This document shows, one piece after another, positions 1 through 13,128 of a stretch of 64,000 nucleotides of DNA. The stretch comes from Trichoplax adhaerens (Eukaryota; Placozoa; Uniplacotomia; Trichoplacea; Trichoplacidae), in NCBI RefSeq assembly GCF_000150275.1, contig NW_002060946.1, forward strand, positions 6,528,667 through 6,592,666, written 5' to 3'. The position numbers and the translations under genes are program-made. How positions within the stretch are numbered: the first letter of the stretch is position 1; each line of letters opens with the position of its first letter. The notes under the pieces were generated by a model, which was not told the origin of the DNA, did no database searches, and saw only the letters and a list, made by a program, of their open reading frames with translations.

Positions 1-3000
1 GTATCTGCTTGTGAACCTCTACTCTTGGGATCAATATTTGTATCGATAACAATACCAGTAGCTAAACTACTCCGGCGTGAATCTGCAACGCTGCCGCTGC
101 CTCCATCTCCATCTTTAATTTTCTGTAGCAATTAAAATAATGCACATGTTAATCATAGTACAAAACCAGCAATCTATCCATATAGAAATTCGTTTCACTA
201 CTCGGGTAGTGTCTATCAGTTACCAGCTGAATATGTATTACTAGCTTATACAGTATTCATATGACATCACTAAAATAAGTGATCAGGTATAGCATTTCTA
301 AATTTTTTGCTTACAGTATAATTGCTAGATTCATAAAAAGAGCAAATTTTTCGCAAGTACATCACATGGTATTGGAAAATAGGTATTGGTCCTTGATGTA
401 TTTGCTTACCTTAACTGTAGACTTTGTGATTTTCGCCATTGATTTCGTTCGTGATAATTTTCTGGATCTAGTAGTAGAAGAAGCGGCAGAATTCTTACGG
501 TTAAATGACGATTTACGACGACGATGGGAGCTAGGCTCGGGAGAGAGTCTATTTGGATCATTCATTGACGGACTTTCACTGCGGGCATCCATTTCAGGCG
601 ATGGAGTTATCCATCGCCTTGTGCGCTCAGGTTCACTATCCTTTCTGGGTGTGCTATGCTTCTCCGGGCTTGGAGCTTGAGTCTAGTTTTCGATCGATAT
701 AGAAAACTTTAGAACCTATTCACAAGCTAATATAGCTTCTATCATCGTAATAAGTCGTCATTCCGTCATCAAGCACCTATCATAAACTTACAGCGATACT
801 CTCGTGCAACTTTTTTGAATGTTCATCTTGCACCTTTTTCAGCTCCTGCGAATACTCCTTTTTTAATTCTTCAATAGTGCGTTGATGCTTTGTTTCTAGA
901 TCTAGTAGTCACCAAACAAGTATGCAAGTTTTATTTATAATTGTTAATAATTACGGCTAGTAATTTAATTAACCGCTATAGTTAATAGGACTATTAACGG
1001 CTTTAACTAGATCCTAGACCATTTACGATGCTTTGGTACAGATTTAATAATCATGATTAAGCTAGTTAGATAATATAAGTAGTTAATTCTATCTTTACCT
1101 TTCTTAGTTTTCTCCTTAACTTCATCTATTAAGATTTGCCGATCTCTAATCGTTGTTTGGCGATCTTGATTTGGAGAAGTCATTTGCGTACTGATACCAT
1201 CCATTGATGCTTGACTTGATAATCTCACTTTTAATCTTCTCTTTTCAAGGAATTTTTCCGCTGCTTCTTCAGCTTTACTCGCAGCCTTCATATCCTCAAT
1301 TTGCTATTAAACGAATTAAGAAATCAGTACCATATTTCTAACATAGATGCACTATGGAGGATTGAGATTAAAGCAGACTAAGAATGCTATAATATCTACC
1401 TGTCGGGCTTTCTGTAGCGCCATAGTTTTAACCTCATTTTGCTCTCGAAGATCATCCACCGCAGTTGCATCTCTCTAATAATATATCATAAGTATAGTTG
1501 TATATTAATTAAAAGATTAAGCCAGATCTTTTCAAAATTATATCTTCTCCATTTCTTCAATTAATCATTAATGAAATTAAATTACCTTTAATGTGTCATT
1601 CATTATAGTCAATCTATGGCGGAAATTGTATATCATGTTATTCATATCTTAATCATCCTTACTTTTGATAAAATTATTCAAAATTGATACCGTAAAAAAT
1701 CAATACGTCTACCGTACTTTTTAATTTCCTTATCTTTAGCATCAGTTACTAATGTTAATTCCTTAATTTTCTTTTCTTTCTCTTGGACTTCTATACTCAA
1801 TTAAGTGATCATGCAAATTGTATTTAGTGAATAAGTGCGTATAATGATATCATATTGTCTTTGATTAATTAATTAACTAAATTATTATCATGAGATATTA
1901 CTTATTTGCGTATCGTCGAGTCTTGTTGTTAAACTAATAAGATCATCACGAGTTTGGGCTAAAGATTTCTCTAGCTTTTTCTTACTCCTATAAGTTTACA
2001 TACAAGATCAGATTAAATGAAATTATAGCTTTTTTAAGGCTTGCAAGTATTGCAATTATAATTAGAGTCTAAATATTTATTCCAAAAAGGTAAGACAAAA
2101 GTTGCAGATTACCTTTTCGATTCTTTGGTATTTTGTATCGCCAAATGATTGATCATATCATGGTTAATGGTTAATAGTCTCTCAGCAGCTGCATTAGCTG
2201 AAGTTAAAGCATCTGCAATACGTGTGGAAACTTCCTCTAAATCTATATCAGGACGAGGAGAATCTTGGCCATCCTGTAATATCGGTATTGTCGAGTGTTC
2301 TTGAAAAAACTAGTCATCGAGATAAAAATATATGATGTTATCACATATGACTACTTTACAATTGATTGCACTGCTTATGATTTTACTTAATGCTCAAGCT
2401 AAGAATAATAAGATACTGCTGAAATAATATTAAATCTAACCTATAACTTCTACTTAGATAAGCAATATAAGCATTTCTACGTAATCGCATATTGAAAATA
2501 TAATAGTCACCATCACATTTCGATATTAGAATTAACATCTACATACCTCGTTGATTTGATGAAGTAACTGTAAAATTAATTAAAAGGAACTAAAGTTAGT
2601 AAATTTCAGTATAGACGAGTAAAATTATCATTACTGAAGAAATGAATCCATGTTATGAAGTTACTGATTTCATTAAAATCTGTTTAGCTGACAGGATTAC
2701 CATTTAAAATGTCGCCTATTCTAAAGAAGTCACGTTACCTTAATACGATCATCGCATGCCCTCTCAAAGCCGACAACAAATACTGTAACTTGCTGCTGAT
2801 AACGTTTCTTTTTGACCGAATCCGATAGTAAAATAAGTAATTCTTCAGGATCTTTCACAAACTCCATATTATTGTTATTAGAATCTTTGAGTATTCTATT
2901 ATTTTCAGCATTCTCGATTTCATACGATGCTAAAGTCTATAGTTGGATTACATCCAGACACATTTGATCAAAACTAGCTCAAGTAACATTAACCTTCGTA

Positions 3001-3286
3001 ATATAAATCTGTTGAGTAGCAATATTGCGATTAGGAAAGACGAACAAACTATGATAAATATAGTATTATTGTATTGAGGGGCGCTAAAATTATTTACCGA
3101 ATTTATCCTCTGAGTAATTCTTGTTAGCTCTTCTTTTGTCTCTTCCACTTTTCGCAGTGTCCGAGCTTTGGCCACGGTTGCCAAAACATTTTGAGAATGG
3201 CCATCCGCTCGTGCTTGGTACTTATTTTTCGTAGAATTGCCTTCTCGTAAAGTAGAAGTAAATCCTGACGACAGTAAATCAATCAT
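1..3286 (-). CDS. Coiled-coil protein with basic Ser-rich tail (partial, 3' end outside window)
   Basis: I do not recognise this gene. Exons read on the minus strand, 5' to 3': 3098-3286, 2739-2936, 2547-2567 (a 21-nt microexon), 2113-2273, 1902-1987, 1713-1790, about 1400-1472, 1099-1303, 792-901, 410-682, and 1-122 running off the edge. Phases join without stops. The first possible Met starts MIDLLSSGF; an AG just upstream leaves open a further 5' exon. The middle is Lys/Glu-rich heptad-like coiled coil, for example EELKKEYSQELKKVQDEHSK. The C-terminal part is a basic Ser/Arg-rich low-complexity tail (SSHRRRKSSFNRKNS). There is no signal peptide or membrane segment. It lies head-to-head with TMEM232, about 460 bp apart, so a ciliary or cytoskeletal role is a guess. 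The protein is at least 480 residues long. Confidence 0.75.
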
Positions 3287-3746
3287 CTAGAAGAAGTGAT
3301 ATTATCGTAAAATTAATCGTTCGAAGATATGCTGCATCTAGAAATTCTGAAAATCTGTATTGCTAAAGATGTTATATCTCATATAAAATTTAGCATTTGG
3401 TTTTATTTAAAGTTTTAAAAATGTAATTCTGACTTTACATTTTTGCTGTTATTACTTTGACATTAAATATGATCTTGAAAGTAATCTTAATCTTTAGAGC
3501 ACATTTCGTAGTTACCTTTTCGTATGCTCGAAAATTAATATATAGCATTACTTATACGCTAGTAGAAATATTACCGCATTTTTTGTAAGATAGATTGGAA
3601 GCTGATTACGAATTATTAGTATAATCATTCTTCATATCTTCTTTTATCTTCAAAAACAGTAGTGTCGATAGTAGATCTTATAGGACTTACAAGTATAATC
3701 AAGTACTAATTAATATCTTGAAAGAATAAATAGTAGATGAAAGAAG
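3287..3746. promoter_or_regulatory. Shared intergenic segment between two divergent genes
   Basis: This AT-rich stretch of 460 bp separates the presumed first coding exon of the coiled-coil gene (minus) from the first coding exon of TMEM232 (plus). It must contain both 5' UTRs if those starts are right. I see no clear TATA box and no perfect X-box. Its role as a bidirectional promoter is inferred only from the arrangement. Confidence 0.3.
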
Positions 3747-6700
3747 ATGCAAGTAAGACTAGATAAAGCTTTCAGTTTTCAAGGACACAGCACATACGGT
3801 GAAGATTTATTTCAAACAAGATTGGCGAGATTGGCTAACGAACAAGTAAATATTCTAATTTCATCAGTGATAAGTAAATTTGTATGCAACTTTATATAAC
3901 CACCAATAGAGAATAATAATGGTGAATAGATCAAAGTTTGATAATCTAATCTGAATTAAGCACATTCGTATATATATATATATATATTTGATGCTTAATT
4001 GATAAAAATTGAATCTATTCTAACTATATAATGCAAGCAAGAGATCGAAATCTAATCTTATAGTGAATCGTTTTAAAGTTACTTACTTTGAAAATCTTTA
4101 AAATTTGTCAACATTTGATGATTGCAAAGCTAATATAAATTAATAAATATTTTATAGTTCAATCTTGTGAGACGGGTTTTCGCGATTTCTTTGATAAGTG
4201 TCATAAACTATGACTATAACCACTTCTAAAATGATCTATAGCTTGCTTCAACAGTGAAAAATTAATTTTGAACTACTAAAATGACAGATTATTGGTTGCA
4301 TCGAATATTCTAAATTTCAATTATTGAGATTCGTGCGAAGGCTTATTCCACAGTAATAATTAATGTATCGAATAATTCTAGCAATATACAGTATCAAGTA
4401 TCATGCCCATAGACGACCAATGTGTGGACTATCCACATACTATATCTATCCGTATAATCCCATAATATTAAAGTTCGCACTTCCCACGTTAATTATTTCT
4501 ACTATATCAAGTAACGTCAGCATTTTCAACAATGGCCTAAATGCTTGTTTGTTGCTAAGCAACCATCAATGATATTACAGTAACTGTCTATGAACACCCG
4601 CTTTCTGTAGTCTTCTGGTATAGAAGAACCAAACAGCAGTGGCATGGCTTTAATATTGCAACCTGTACAGTAGTTTAGCTCATACAGTAAATTATAGATT
4701 GACTACACAAGGTTATACTGTTGCAACGTTGATTGGAAGTGTATTCCACAACACAGTATCACGCCTAATTTGCAGGTATAGTCGAATAATAGAATCAGCA
4801 TCCTATCTATAATGAGTACAGTTATACGTTCATGTAGTCGCAGGAGATTGTATAGTGCCACCTTATGTTTATGCAAGTAGGCCTAAGCAGGATGGGAAAT
4901 CAGAATAGTTGATAATCAACTTGATATACTGAATGTATTGAGTTTATAGTACAGGACAGAGTAATTGCACGTAAATGCTTACGGTATGAACAAAATCTGC
5001 CGCTTGGGTCACTATACTATCTTGCTTGGTACTGGTTGCCTAGATACTCCTTCACTTGTAAATTGTGAGGATCTTGTACTCGATCTTGACTTATTTAAGA
5101 TAAACCCTGCATAGAGTACAGGAAATTTAGTTACGACATATTGACTATCGATATTACGTTAAATGATTCCGGGATATAAGGCAAATCTATAAACTATAGG
5201 ACGACCTGACATCATCTAGTGATCAATTGATCGATATAAACTTATTTGAACAACTTCTCATTGCACTAATTTGAATTGTTGACGTCGTAACAGCTAATTT
5301 TATGCAATAATATCGTAGCTGATCATCCGTCTCTGTTAAAAGAAACAAGCCTTCGAAGTAACTGGTACGTAGATTAATATTCGAAAACGTTTAAGATTTC
5401 GTTACTATATCCTAAAATTTTAGAGAGGGCTATTTCACATATTATTATTGGTTTTCGATATCATCAGATTTCGGTTTATTTCGTTGTATAAATGATTGGT
5501 AGCAATACTTATAATCTGTGATTAAAGAGTTTAGAATTATTACCGTACAGTGGATCTTCTGCCGAGGATAGGTTTAACAACTGATACACAACATAGACTG
5601 CAACGCCACCACTTTACGATTTTACAAATACTAAGAATGACATATGGCCATAGTTAGTACTGATGTAGGATAGATCTTGCCACAAATTAACCTGAAAACT
5701 CCTGCCATAGTAAACTTTGGATCCCGAATAATTCCTTACAGGATGCCAATTCATAAGGTAAAACTTTACGATTCTGAAGAATCACATCAACTCTGACTGG
5801 AAATTATTGATGGTGTAAAACTTTTTTTTGATGGCTAGCGCGTTTTTTCATAGTCAAATAATTATTTGTTTTGCTTTGATATTCGGTGATTCTAACATGA
5901 TTTCCTTTGGCCCTTACATATAAAAGCATTACTCATCTTATAAATATCCTAAATACTTATGTCATCTTTAAATTTTTAAAGCTGTATTGATAAATTGCGC
6001 TCATTTAATCATAGATACCCATCGTACACAAATTTGGGATTGTTTCACTCAGTCATCGTGAGGAATTACAAGAGCGAATAAACAAAAGATATCTTGAGAT
6101 CCCTACTAAACCGCTGCCGAAATCTCCAAAGTAATGTCATGTTGTTATCAATTGTATTAGATCTTAACAAGATTTTCACTCTTAAATAAGTAATTTGAGT
6201 ACCTTAAAATGTTATTATTGAAATACTTCTACAGATCAATGTAGTTAAGCGGGCTGTAGCTGACTGCAACAGAAATATGCAAATTACATCATAAAGATTC
6301 TAGTAGCTTAGAAATAAATTTCTGTTCCATGTAATAAGAACTTTATGTATTAAAACAAATCTTCTTATTGATCCATTTACAGGAAGTTTGACTATGATGT
6401 TGAAGAAGACTTCATTTCAAAGGTATTTTAAGAACTATTATGGATGAAAATATATCTACGAAACTTTCTCAGATTACAAAAGAAATCTAATCTTAATTTT
6501 TCACATAAATAGTTTAATAGCTCTATCGGCACACCACAACATAAAAATTATGAAGAATCTGCTGACAAAGCTCTGCAAAGACTAATAGTGAGTATATTTA
6601 AGAATATCTTAGCCATGCAAATAGATGTATGTAAATATTAAGCTCTAACATCAATATCATACGTAATATGATTCTACAGCGTCGAGCAGGTATTAAGAGT

Positions 6701-9700
6701 GGAGGTATGGGACAGCACATTAATCTGCCAAGGGCATGGTGTGAATTATCTATGCTAGCACAGTGCCAAGGTAGAGTTCGAGAAGGTAAGATAATGACTT
6801 AATCATTTAATCCCCTCTGCATGTTCTACTGAAACCCTTTATAGCCTACTATGCAACTAAAAACTACCACTCGTATTTGCAGATAGCCTTGAAATACTTA
6901 TTACTTCATTAGATCAAGCTCCTCTCAATGAAGATCATTTATCTAGGTATGGAAGCGACACTATAGTCTACGAATATAGTCATCTCTGCTACAATATCAT
7001 CCAATTTTAACTATTTCTGTACTTTGGCACAATTAGCCTCTTTTATTTGGCAGAAGTATCAATATATTGGCTTAAAAAATCGGCGGTATCTAAACCGCTT
7101 TTACGAAGTGCCGAAATTAAACTCATGAAGGTAATATATCGTAGACATATTTCGAGCTACTTTATATATCATCTATCTCATTGGAGCATACTCCATATTT
7201 ATGTTGCGTAGTAATTAGGCCTTAAATCAACGGTTTATTTTATTACAGTTGGCTAGCTCCGTTTTCTTGAGAATTTTCTGCTACTATTGCTTGAAGGTGA
7301 GCTGCTTTTTAACTACCACGACTTTCTTGTAACTACTTTAGTAGAATAGTTTCACGGTAAAATTTGATATTCATAAGATATTGATCCATTCTATTCTAGA
7401 ACAAATGCTGGCAGCTACTCATCTTTACTATCTGTACTATATCAAAATTAAAAATCCACTGACTTTAATATTCTAAATAGGTCGACTTGTCAGCTTACGC
7501 CAAGGATTTATCAAAGTACGCTCAAGGTAATGCTTCTTTTAGCTAAAGAATGCCGCCTAAATTATTATATAAATATTAAAGATTGCTGTACCTTATATCT
7601 GATAGGATTTGAAGTATGTCAGGAAGCATACAGAGCATTTCCTGGATCCCGAATGCTATTAAAGTTTATTGCAGATATCGTAAGTTATGATCACATGCTA
7701 TCTTTAATATACTGACAAACTTCCTATTAATTTAAGAATGCATCTACAGATGACCTTGTTTGTGTTTATCTTTGATATACGCGTATATTTTTTATCTAGA
7801 GTAAGGCACTAATTTCAACATATAATCATAAAATTGAAGAGCAAGCATCTAGTAGTAACGACATAATGAATAGAGAATCATTCATGGCTGCAATGCACAA
7901 CGTTTCTCCAACATTATGGCACTCTATAGATGTGTGGCGGTGTATCACTCATCTCAGTGGTGGCAAGAAGAAAGCATTAAAAGCCCTACAAGTGTGTGCG
8001 ACTTGCATCGCTACTGAGCCTTGGTAAGTAAAATAAATTATCAGTATGAATATTTAGCTCAAATTTTCTACACAGACAGCAATCGATGAATATTCGCATT
8101 CCCGAAAGCACTCCGTTACACTTTTTTATAACCTATATTTTTCTTTCAGGGTTGATATTGTGCTTGCACTACAAATAATTGGAGATGCTTGCCAAACAGA
8201 TATTGACGTTCTGAAAGTATTGCATGATATTGCTATTGGGAATATACCTGAAGATTATATTCCGGTTGATGAGGCTCTACCCTATATACCGCGACAGTAT
8301 GATAACTTAGGGTCCTCCGATAGGGCAACCGGACAATATTCGCATCATTTATCCGATACGTTTGCCGAAGGGGTCGTTAGCTCCGACTCATTTACATCAC
8401 TAGATAAAATGTTTACACCTACTACAGCTGCCGGTAAGCTCTCATTCTTTATTTGCTAGCGATAATGCTACAAATCTCTAGAGCAATCTCGCTGCTAATC
8501 AATTATAGGACAAATACGAAATTTTAGCACTCAAATTAATATACTAACATCAATATCATTGATTCAATACTATACTTAATAATCATTATTTCTAACATTA
8601 AATTAGGTTCTCAAGATGATACTAATAATAATCGACAAGGCAGATTACATTCGAGTGGATCCAGTCAAACTCAATCACATACAAATGAAAGTAGATCCGG
8701 AAATAGATCTCCTACCAGTTACAGCCATACAACAAAGACTACGGAAGTTTGCGATGATTTTAATGTTTTAAATCAGTATGGAATTAAAGGGTGGCCATGG
8801 GAATTAGGCTATGTCTACGCTGAAACACTAACATCAATATGTTTATACGGTAAAACATCCGATATTCAGCAACTGGCATTATATGGTAATAGAGATGAAT
8901 TTAAGAGAGGATCAAAGATTACTGGAAGTTATGGGCTACTAGACTTGCTCACTTTTGAATATATAGATGATACACAAGAAGCAGCTGAAGGTTTGAATGT
9001 GTACTATACTACTACTTGACAACTTTAACTTTATAATCAAAATTCTAATCAAGTTTTATATAATACAGCTATAAATTAGCGTAAGATTACTGCTAGTCTT
9101 AAATACAGGCAATAGTCAACTTGCCTTAGAGATGAATATACTAGCAAATATACGATTGACAGTGATCGATTAATTATATAATAGGAAGATCACCATTTTT
9201 TCATCTGCATTTTAATAATTCAGCGAGAGATCGGAGTTGGCGTATTCGTGCTGCTGCAGTTCATGGATTACTCAAAGTCTGCCAATACTTTCATCATGAT
9301 CCAAGTCGTGAAGGTTTCTACAATGTAGCTTGGGCTGCGTTAAATGAACATAAATTAAAGGAAATAGATATTCGTGTACTAGAGGCATATAAAGTTGGCC
9401 AGGTATCGAATTGCATTTATGACGCACTAAATTTAACCTATCTTCCTCTAAATTTTTTCTCATTCTAAAATTTTATTCAATCTGGCCTAGTTTGATGCAG
9501 ACGCGGATAAAAAGCGTTTAAGTATCGTCCCTTTATATGTTTCTAACGCTCTTGTGAAACATGTGGCTTTCCTATTTAGCAAGACTTTTTTACACCAGTT
9601 ACCGCCTCCTGTCAAATTAAAGTAATCACTTTTCATTCTCACTAATTAATAAAAATAGCATACCTACTTGATATTTAAAATTGTCGATTCCAAGATTTTA

Positions 9701-10538
9701 AAAATTATTCTTGTTCGATCAGTCCTCAGAAACCTAAAAAGCGAAGTCGGATATATAATAAAGTGCCGAAACGAAACAATATTGCCAAATCAGATTCAAA
9801 TCGGTTAACCCTTAGGTATGAAGTAGTCATAATAACTAACTACTATTTGACAAATCGAAACGTACAAAATAAAAATTTTATGTATTATTATTACAAGAAT
9901 ACATTACTATTTTATTTTAACGATGTCTTCTTTGCAATTTTTTTCATTCGTTACATAGAGAGCATTTACTTATATCATCGGCATTGTATAAACCACCTAT
10001 GGACTTTAAAACTAGAGCAAATATTAATTTTAATCAAGTTATTGAAAGGCAATGGCGTAAAGAGTTACACGCCCAATTAGATGAAGACACAGTTGAATGG
10101 CAAGTCCTAGAAAATCAAAAGAAATTAGATGAATCTAAGATTGGTAAGGATTATAAGGAGAAGACATTTCCCCCTGATAGCGATTGCGACCCAAATACTG
10201 ACGATGCTGCTATAATCTCAGAGTCTAAAGAGAAATCCACATTATCTACACCTGGAAACGTAAAAATCATTCGAGATTATAAAAAGAAAGATTTAGAACT
10301 ACTTCATAATCTTAAAACTAATTTAGACATTAATGACAATCAAATAGTTGATCTCAATCGTAAACACGGTAACAAATTACAGCATGATCAATTAATCAAA
10401 GTAAAACTAGATACATCTGTATATGCTGATGCATTATCAGTTAATACAAAATCGAATGATGTTAAAAAATTAAGAGAAGTTAGTGCTACACTACCAGTTC
10501 TTCCGGAAATTAAATCATGGACAGCCTCAACGAAATAA
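3747..10538 (+). CDS. TMEM232: TMEM232 orthologue (sperm flagellum/cilium-associated protein)
   Basis: Seventeen exons join in phase: 3747-3845, 6063-6130, 6383-6422, 6513-6587, 6680-6785, 6883-6946, 7037-7130, 7249-7296, 7481-7526, 7606-7679, 7800-8023, 8150-8433, 8607-8990, 9185-9402, 9491-9621, 9723-9815 and 9959-10538, giving 875 codons plus stop. Resemblance to vertebrate TMEM232 is clear in the segments INLPRAWCELSMLAQCQGRV, LFYLAEVSIYWL and RSAEIKLMKLASSVFLRIF. In mammals the protein is linked to the sperm flagellum; despite its name it looks largely helical, with only weak hydrophobic stretches such as the 7249-7296 exon. The C-terminal 180 residues (final exon) are charged and extend beyond the mammalian length of about 660. 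The first exon is the least certain: it lies 2.2 kb upstream, but it joins in phase 0. Confidence 0.88.
3969..3987. repeat. (TA)n microsatellite
   Basis: About nine TA dinucleotides in a row lie within the presumed first intron of TMEM232. Confidence 0.9.
4551..4563. promoter_or_regulatory. X-box-like RFX site
   Basis: GTTGCTAAGCAAC is an inverted repeat of the RFX half-site GTTGCY with a one-base spacer. RFX factors drive ciliary genes in animals. It sits between the putative first and second exons of TMEM232, so it could be intronic, or it could mark the true promoter if the 3747 exon belongs elsewhere. Confidence 0.4.
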
Positions 10539-11137
10539 ATTGATAAGATATTCCATTATAAATGATTTTATTGTAAATTATTTCTCATTAATAGTATCAT
10601 ATACTGTAAGTGAATCAAAATGTAACATAAAATGACTGTATTATATTAAATTATTCATCCAATCTTGTTGGTATTTTTAAAGTTTTATCTTTTCCAAATA
10701 ATAAAATACGAAAATTTTTCATTGCCATGGCTCTTTGTTGATGACATAACGATATAATATTTTTTAATCGTATGTAGCGGAACTTCATAGAAGAATAGTT
10801 TAGAATGCTCTGGATTCGAAATTCCGATTATAAAATTTAAAATTTAGCTATTTTAAGGCCAGTGAGTGTAATTAAAAACGCATATAGACTTTAAGTAAAA
10901 GTAGCTATTTAATGTACAGAATTATCTAACAATATTTGAATCGTATATTTCATATCTACATTTCAAGTTATAAGATTTATTACAACTACAAGTAGACAGC
11001 AATTATTTGTATCACTAGCATTCCATAAAGAATTAAATAGGACATGGTAATCCTCTAACATATTACTGAGCTAAACGACAATTAATGCCAGCGAAGGTCC
11101 TGCTACCCTACAAGTTCCTACGGAAACGAAGGTGGGG
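10539..11137. other. Intergenic, TMEM232 3' flank and PIH1D2 upstream region
   Basis: AT-rich and without coding signal. The first part should hold the TMEM232 3' UTR; several AATAAA-like strings occur near 10700. Confidence 0.5.
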
Positions 11138-11161
11138 CTTACGTTACCAAGGTAACGTAAG
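11138..11161. promoter_or_regulatory. Perfect X-box palindrome (predicted RFX site)
   Basis: Two perfect 11-bp inverted arms (CTTACGTTACC and its complement) flank a central AA. The core GTTACC-AA-GGTAAC fits the RFX X-box pattern GTNRCC-N(0-3)-RGYAAC exactly. It lies 124 bp upstream of the PIH1D2 start codon. PIH1D2 is an axonemal dynein pre-assembly factor, and such genes are typical RFX/FOXJ1 targets. Confidence 0.7.
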
Positions 11162-11284
11162 TTTCATCGTTTTGCTTCCTATTACTTCTGCTGTCTCCCC
11201 AATTAAGTACAAATTATGTGAACAGTCTCCGTGTACCTATAGAATACGAATCGTATTGGAATATTTCTGTTAAAATAAGTTGTG

Positions 11285-13128
11285 ATGAATAAGGATAACT
11301 TAATGCAGCAAGCCCAACATGTTTGGACTATGTTGGATGAGATGGCTGAAAATAACCCGGATGGTTATCGACGATTTATGGAGAAACAAATGAAGGATGC
11401 TAAGCAACATATAAAATCGCCAGAGCCTGCATTTTCAATTAAAGTCAATGTAAGTATCTTTATTTGTGATGCAGCAGATGAGTAAATTGCCTATTTTAGT
11501 ACTTAATCTCAATCTTAAGTTATGACTAATTAAAGTTTCTCATAGCCGGTAAGACATTGTGATAGACAAACTGAAAGTCAATAGTATTTAAATGATCTAT
11601 TTAAAGACAAATTTATAAACGCTTACCAGATCTAGAAAGAAAATAATTGCAAATAATAGTAATTGCTTATTTAATATTTTGCTAGATCATTTAGTTTGGT
11701 ACTTTATCGTCTTTGAAATAATAATTTTCAATTTTTAACGTATTCGTAGCAAAGCCTGAAGGTTTCAATAGTTGTTATATGGTGTAACATTCAATGTAAT
11801 TCCGAAAATTATTATATAACGAAGCTGCGCATTTTATTAGAAACATCATGCAGTAGTAAAAGTAAAACGTGCATTAATACATATTAGTGAAATATCGGCA
11901 GTCAGATTATATGATTGCTAACAAGGCAGATACAGTAAACAAATATACAATACTCAAGATCAATAGCACTTGTATAAAAAATCTCATAGCTTATTTAAAT
12001 GTAAATTAATCTGATTCGTACTGGCTTACTCCAACGAGTTAATCTTCTGGCCTGCTCATATGTTCGTTAGTTGTGTATATTATTAAGAATATTGACGAGA
12101 TAGTAAAATGCTACTAATACTTGTATGTCTTTACATTTTAGACACTTGATCGTCGCGTTTTATACATCAATATCTGTGGTTGGGTTAGAATTCCTGAGCC
12201 CCAAAGTGATTCCCATCCAGTACCAATTAAAGCTGGAATAGTCCATAAATTTGAAACGAAAAAGCAACAGTTTCACTATATTGATGTCGCTGTTAACGAT
12301 AATGTTATTAAGAATAGTTTGCGTGATAAACAATTTAAAGAGGAGCTAATTTTACTAGCAATGAGTTATATTAACGATTCTACAGAATGGGATCTAATGC
12401 CTGATAAATATAGTATTTTACAAGAAAAATATTACGGTGATGAGACCAAGTTATTGACATCGTTGGATCAATCCATGCGTAACAGACAGAGCTCCAATCC
12501 GCAAAGCAAAGCAAAACCATCAAGTCAAGATGATGATACACTTCGCAATCAGCTATTTTCGATTTCGCGAGAGAGCGATAACTACGATTCTACAAGTACA
12601 GATCCACTCCCAGAATTATCTAATTTGCTTGGTAAAATTAGTACTGGTAGTGAAAATAAACCAACTAGCAAAAATCTTATTGAAGAGATATCTTCGACTG
12701 TTATACAAAATCCAAATCAAGTAGATACATACTGTACGCCCCAACATCAGATCCAAGTGTTTGGTCATGATCCGCCAATGATGATAATAACAATCAATTT
12801 ACCCCAAACTGAATCGGTTCAAGAATGCGAATTAGACATTTCACAGGTATGTCATATAAAAGGTATCTAATACACTTTTGGCTATTTAGATTGTTTGTTC
12901 AAATGGGTATTTGTGTCAGTTATTTTTGATACTTATTCCATATCATGCTAATAATAACATGTTTATAATTTGCTATCTTGTGCTTTTTAGGTGGATTTAA
13001 ACTTAATTGTACCGAGTAAATATAAATTACTGCTGAAATTTCCGCAGAAAGTGCAGGATGATTTAGCAAAGGCAACTTTTAATAAGAAAAAAGGCGATTT
13101 AAAGATTAAGATTCCAATTGCAAGCTGA
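11285..13128 (+). CDS. PIH1D2: PIH1 domain-containing protein 2 (dynein arm pre-assembly cofactor)
   Basis: Three exons, 11285-11449, 12142-12846 and 12991-13128, all in phase 0, encode 335 residues against about 315 in human. The N-terminus MLDEMAENNPDGYRRFMEKQ parallels the human LLDDLAQSDPEGYEKF region. The second exon begins the PIH1 domain, with RVLYINICGWVRIPEPQS matching the human ILFINLCQWTRIPAPQS segment. The C-terminal part (last 90 residues) reads as a CS/p23-like fold, ending DLNLIVPSKYKLLLKFP and KIKIPIAS. The family acts with HSP90 and R2TP-type complexes in the cytoplasm to assemble axonemal dyneins. The ATG at 11285 begins the conserved N-terminus. A Ser/Gln-rich, probably disordered linker sits between the domains. 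The X-box at 11138 suggests RFX control. Confidence 0.92.

Noticed and set aside
279-680. Plus-strand open frame of 133 codons
   Set aside because: It lies over a minus-strand exon (410-682) of the coiled-coil gene that has proper splice sites and phase continuity.
1586-1613. Possible 28-nt minus-strand exon (LTIMNDTLK)
   Set aside because: Its phase does not fit the preceding exon 1713-1790; skipping it joins that exon to 1400-1472 in frame. It may be an alternative exon.
9763-10080. Plus-strand open frame running across an intron of TMEM232
   Set aside because: Reads through the 9816-9958 intron in the wrong frame; the spliced TMEM232 model explains the region.
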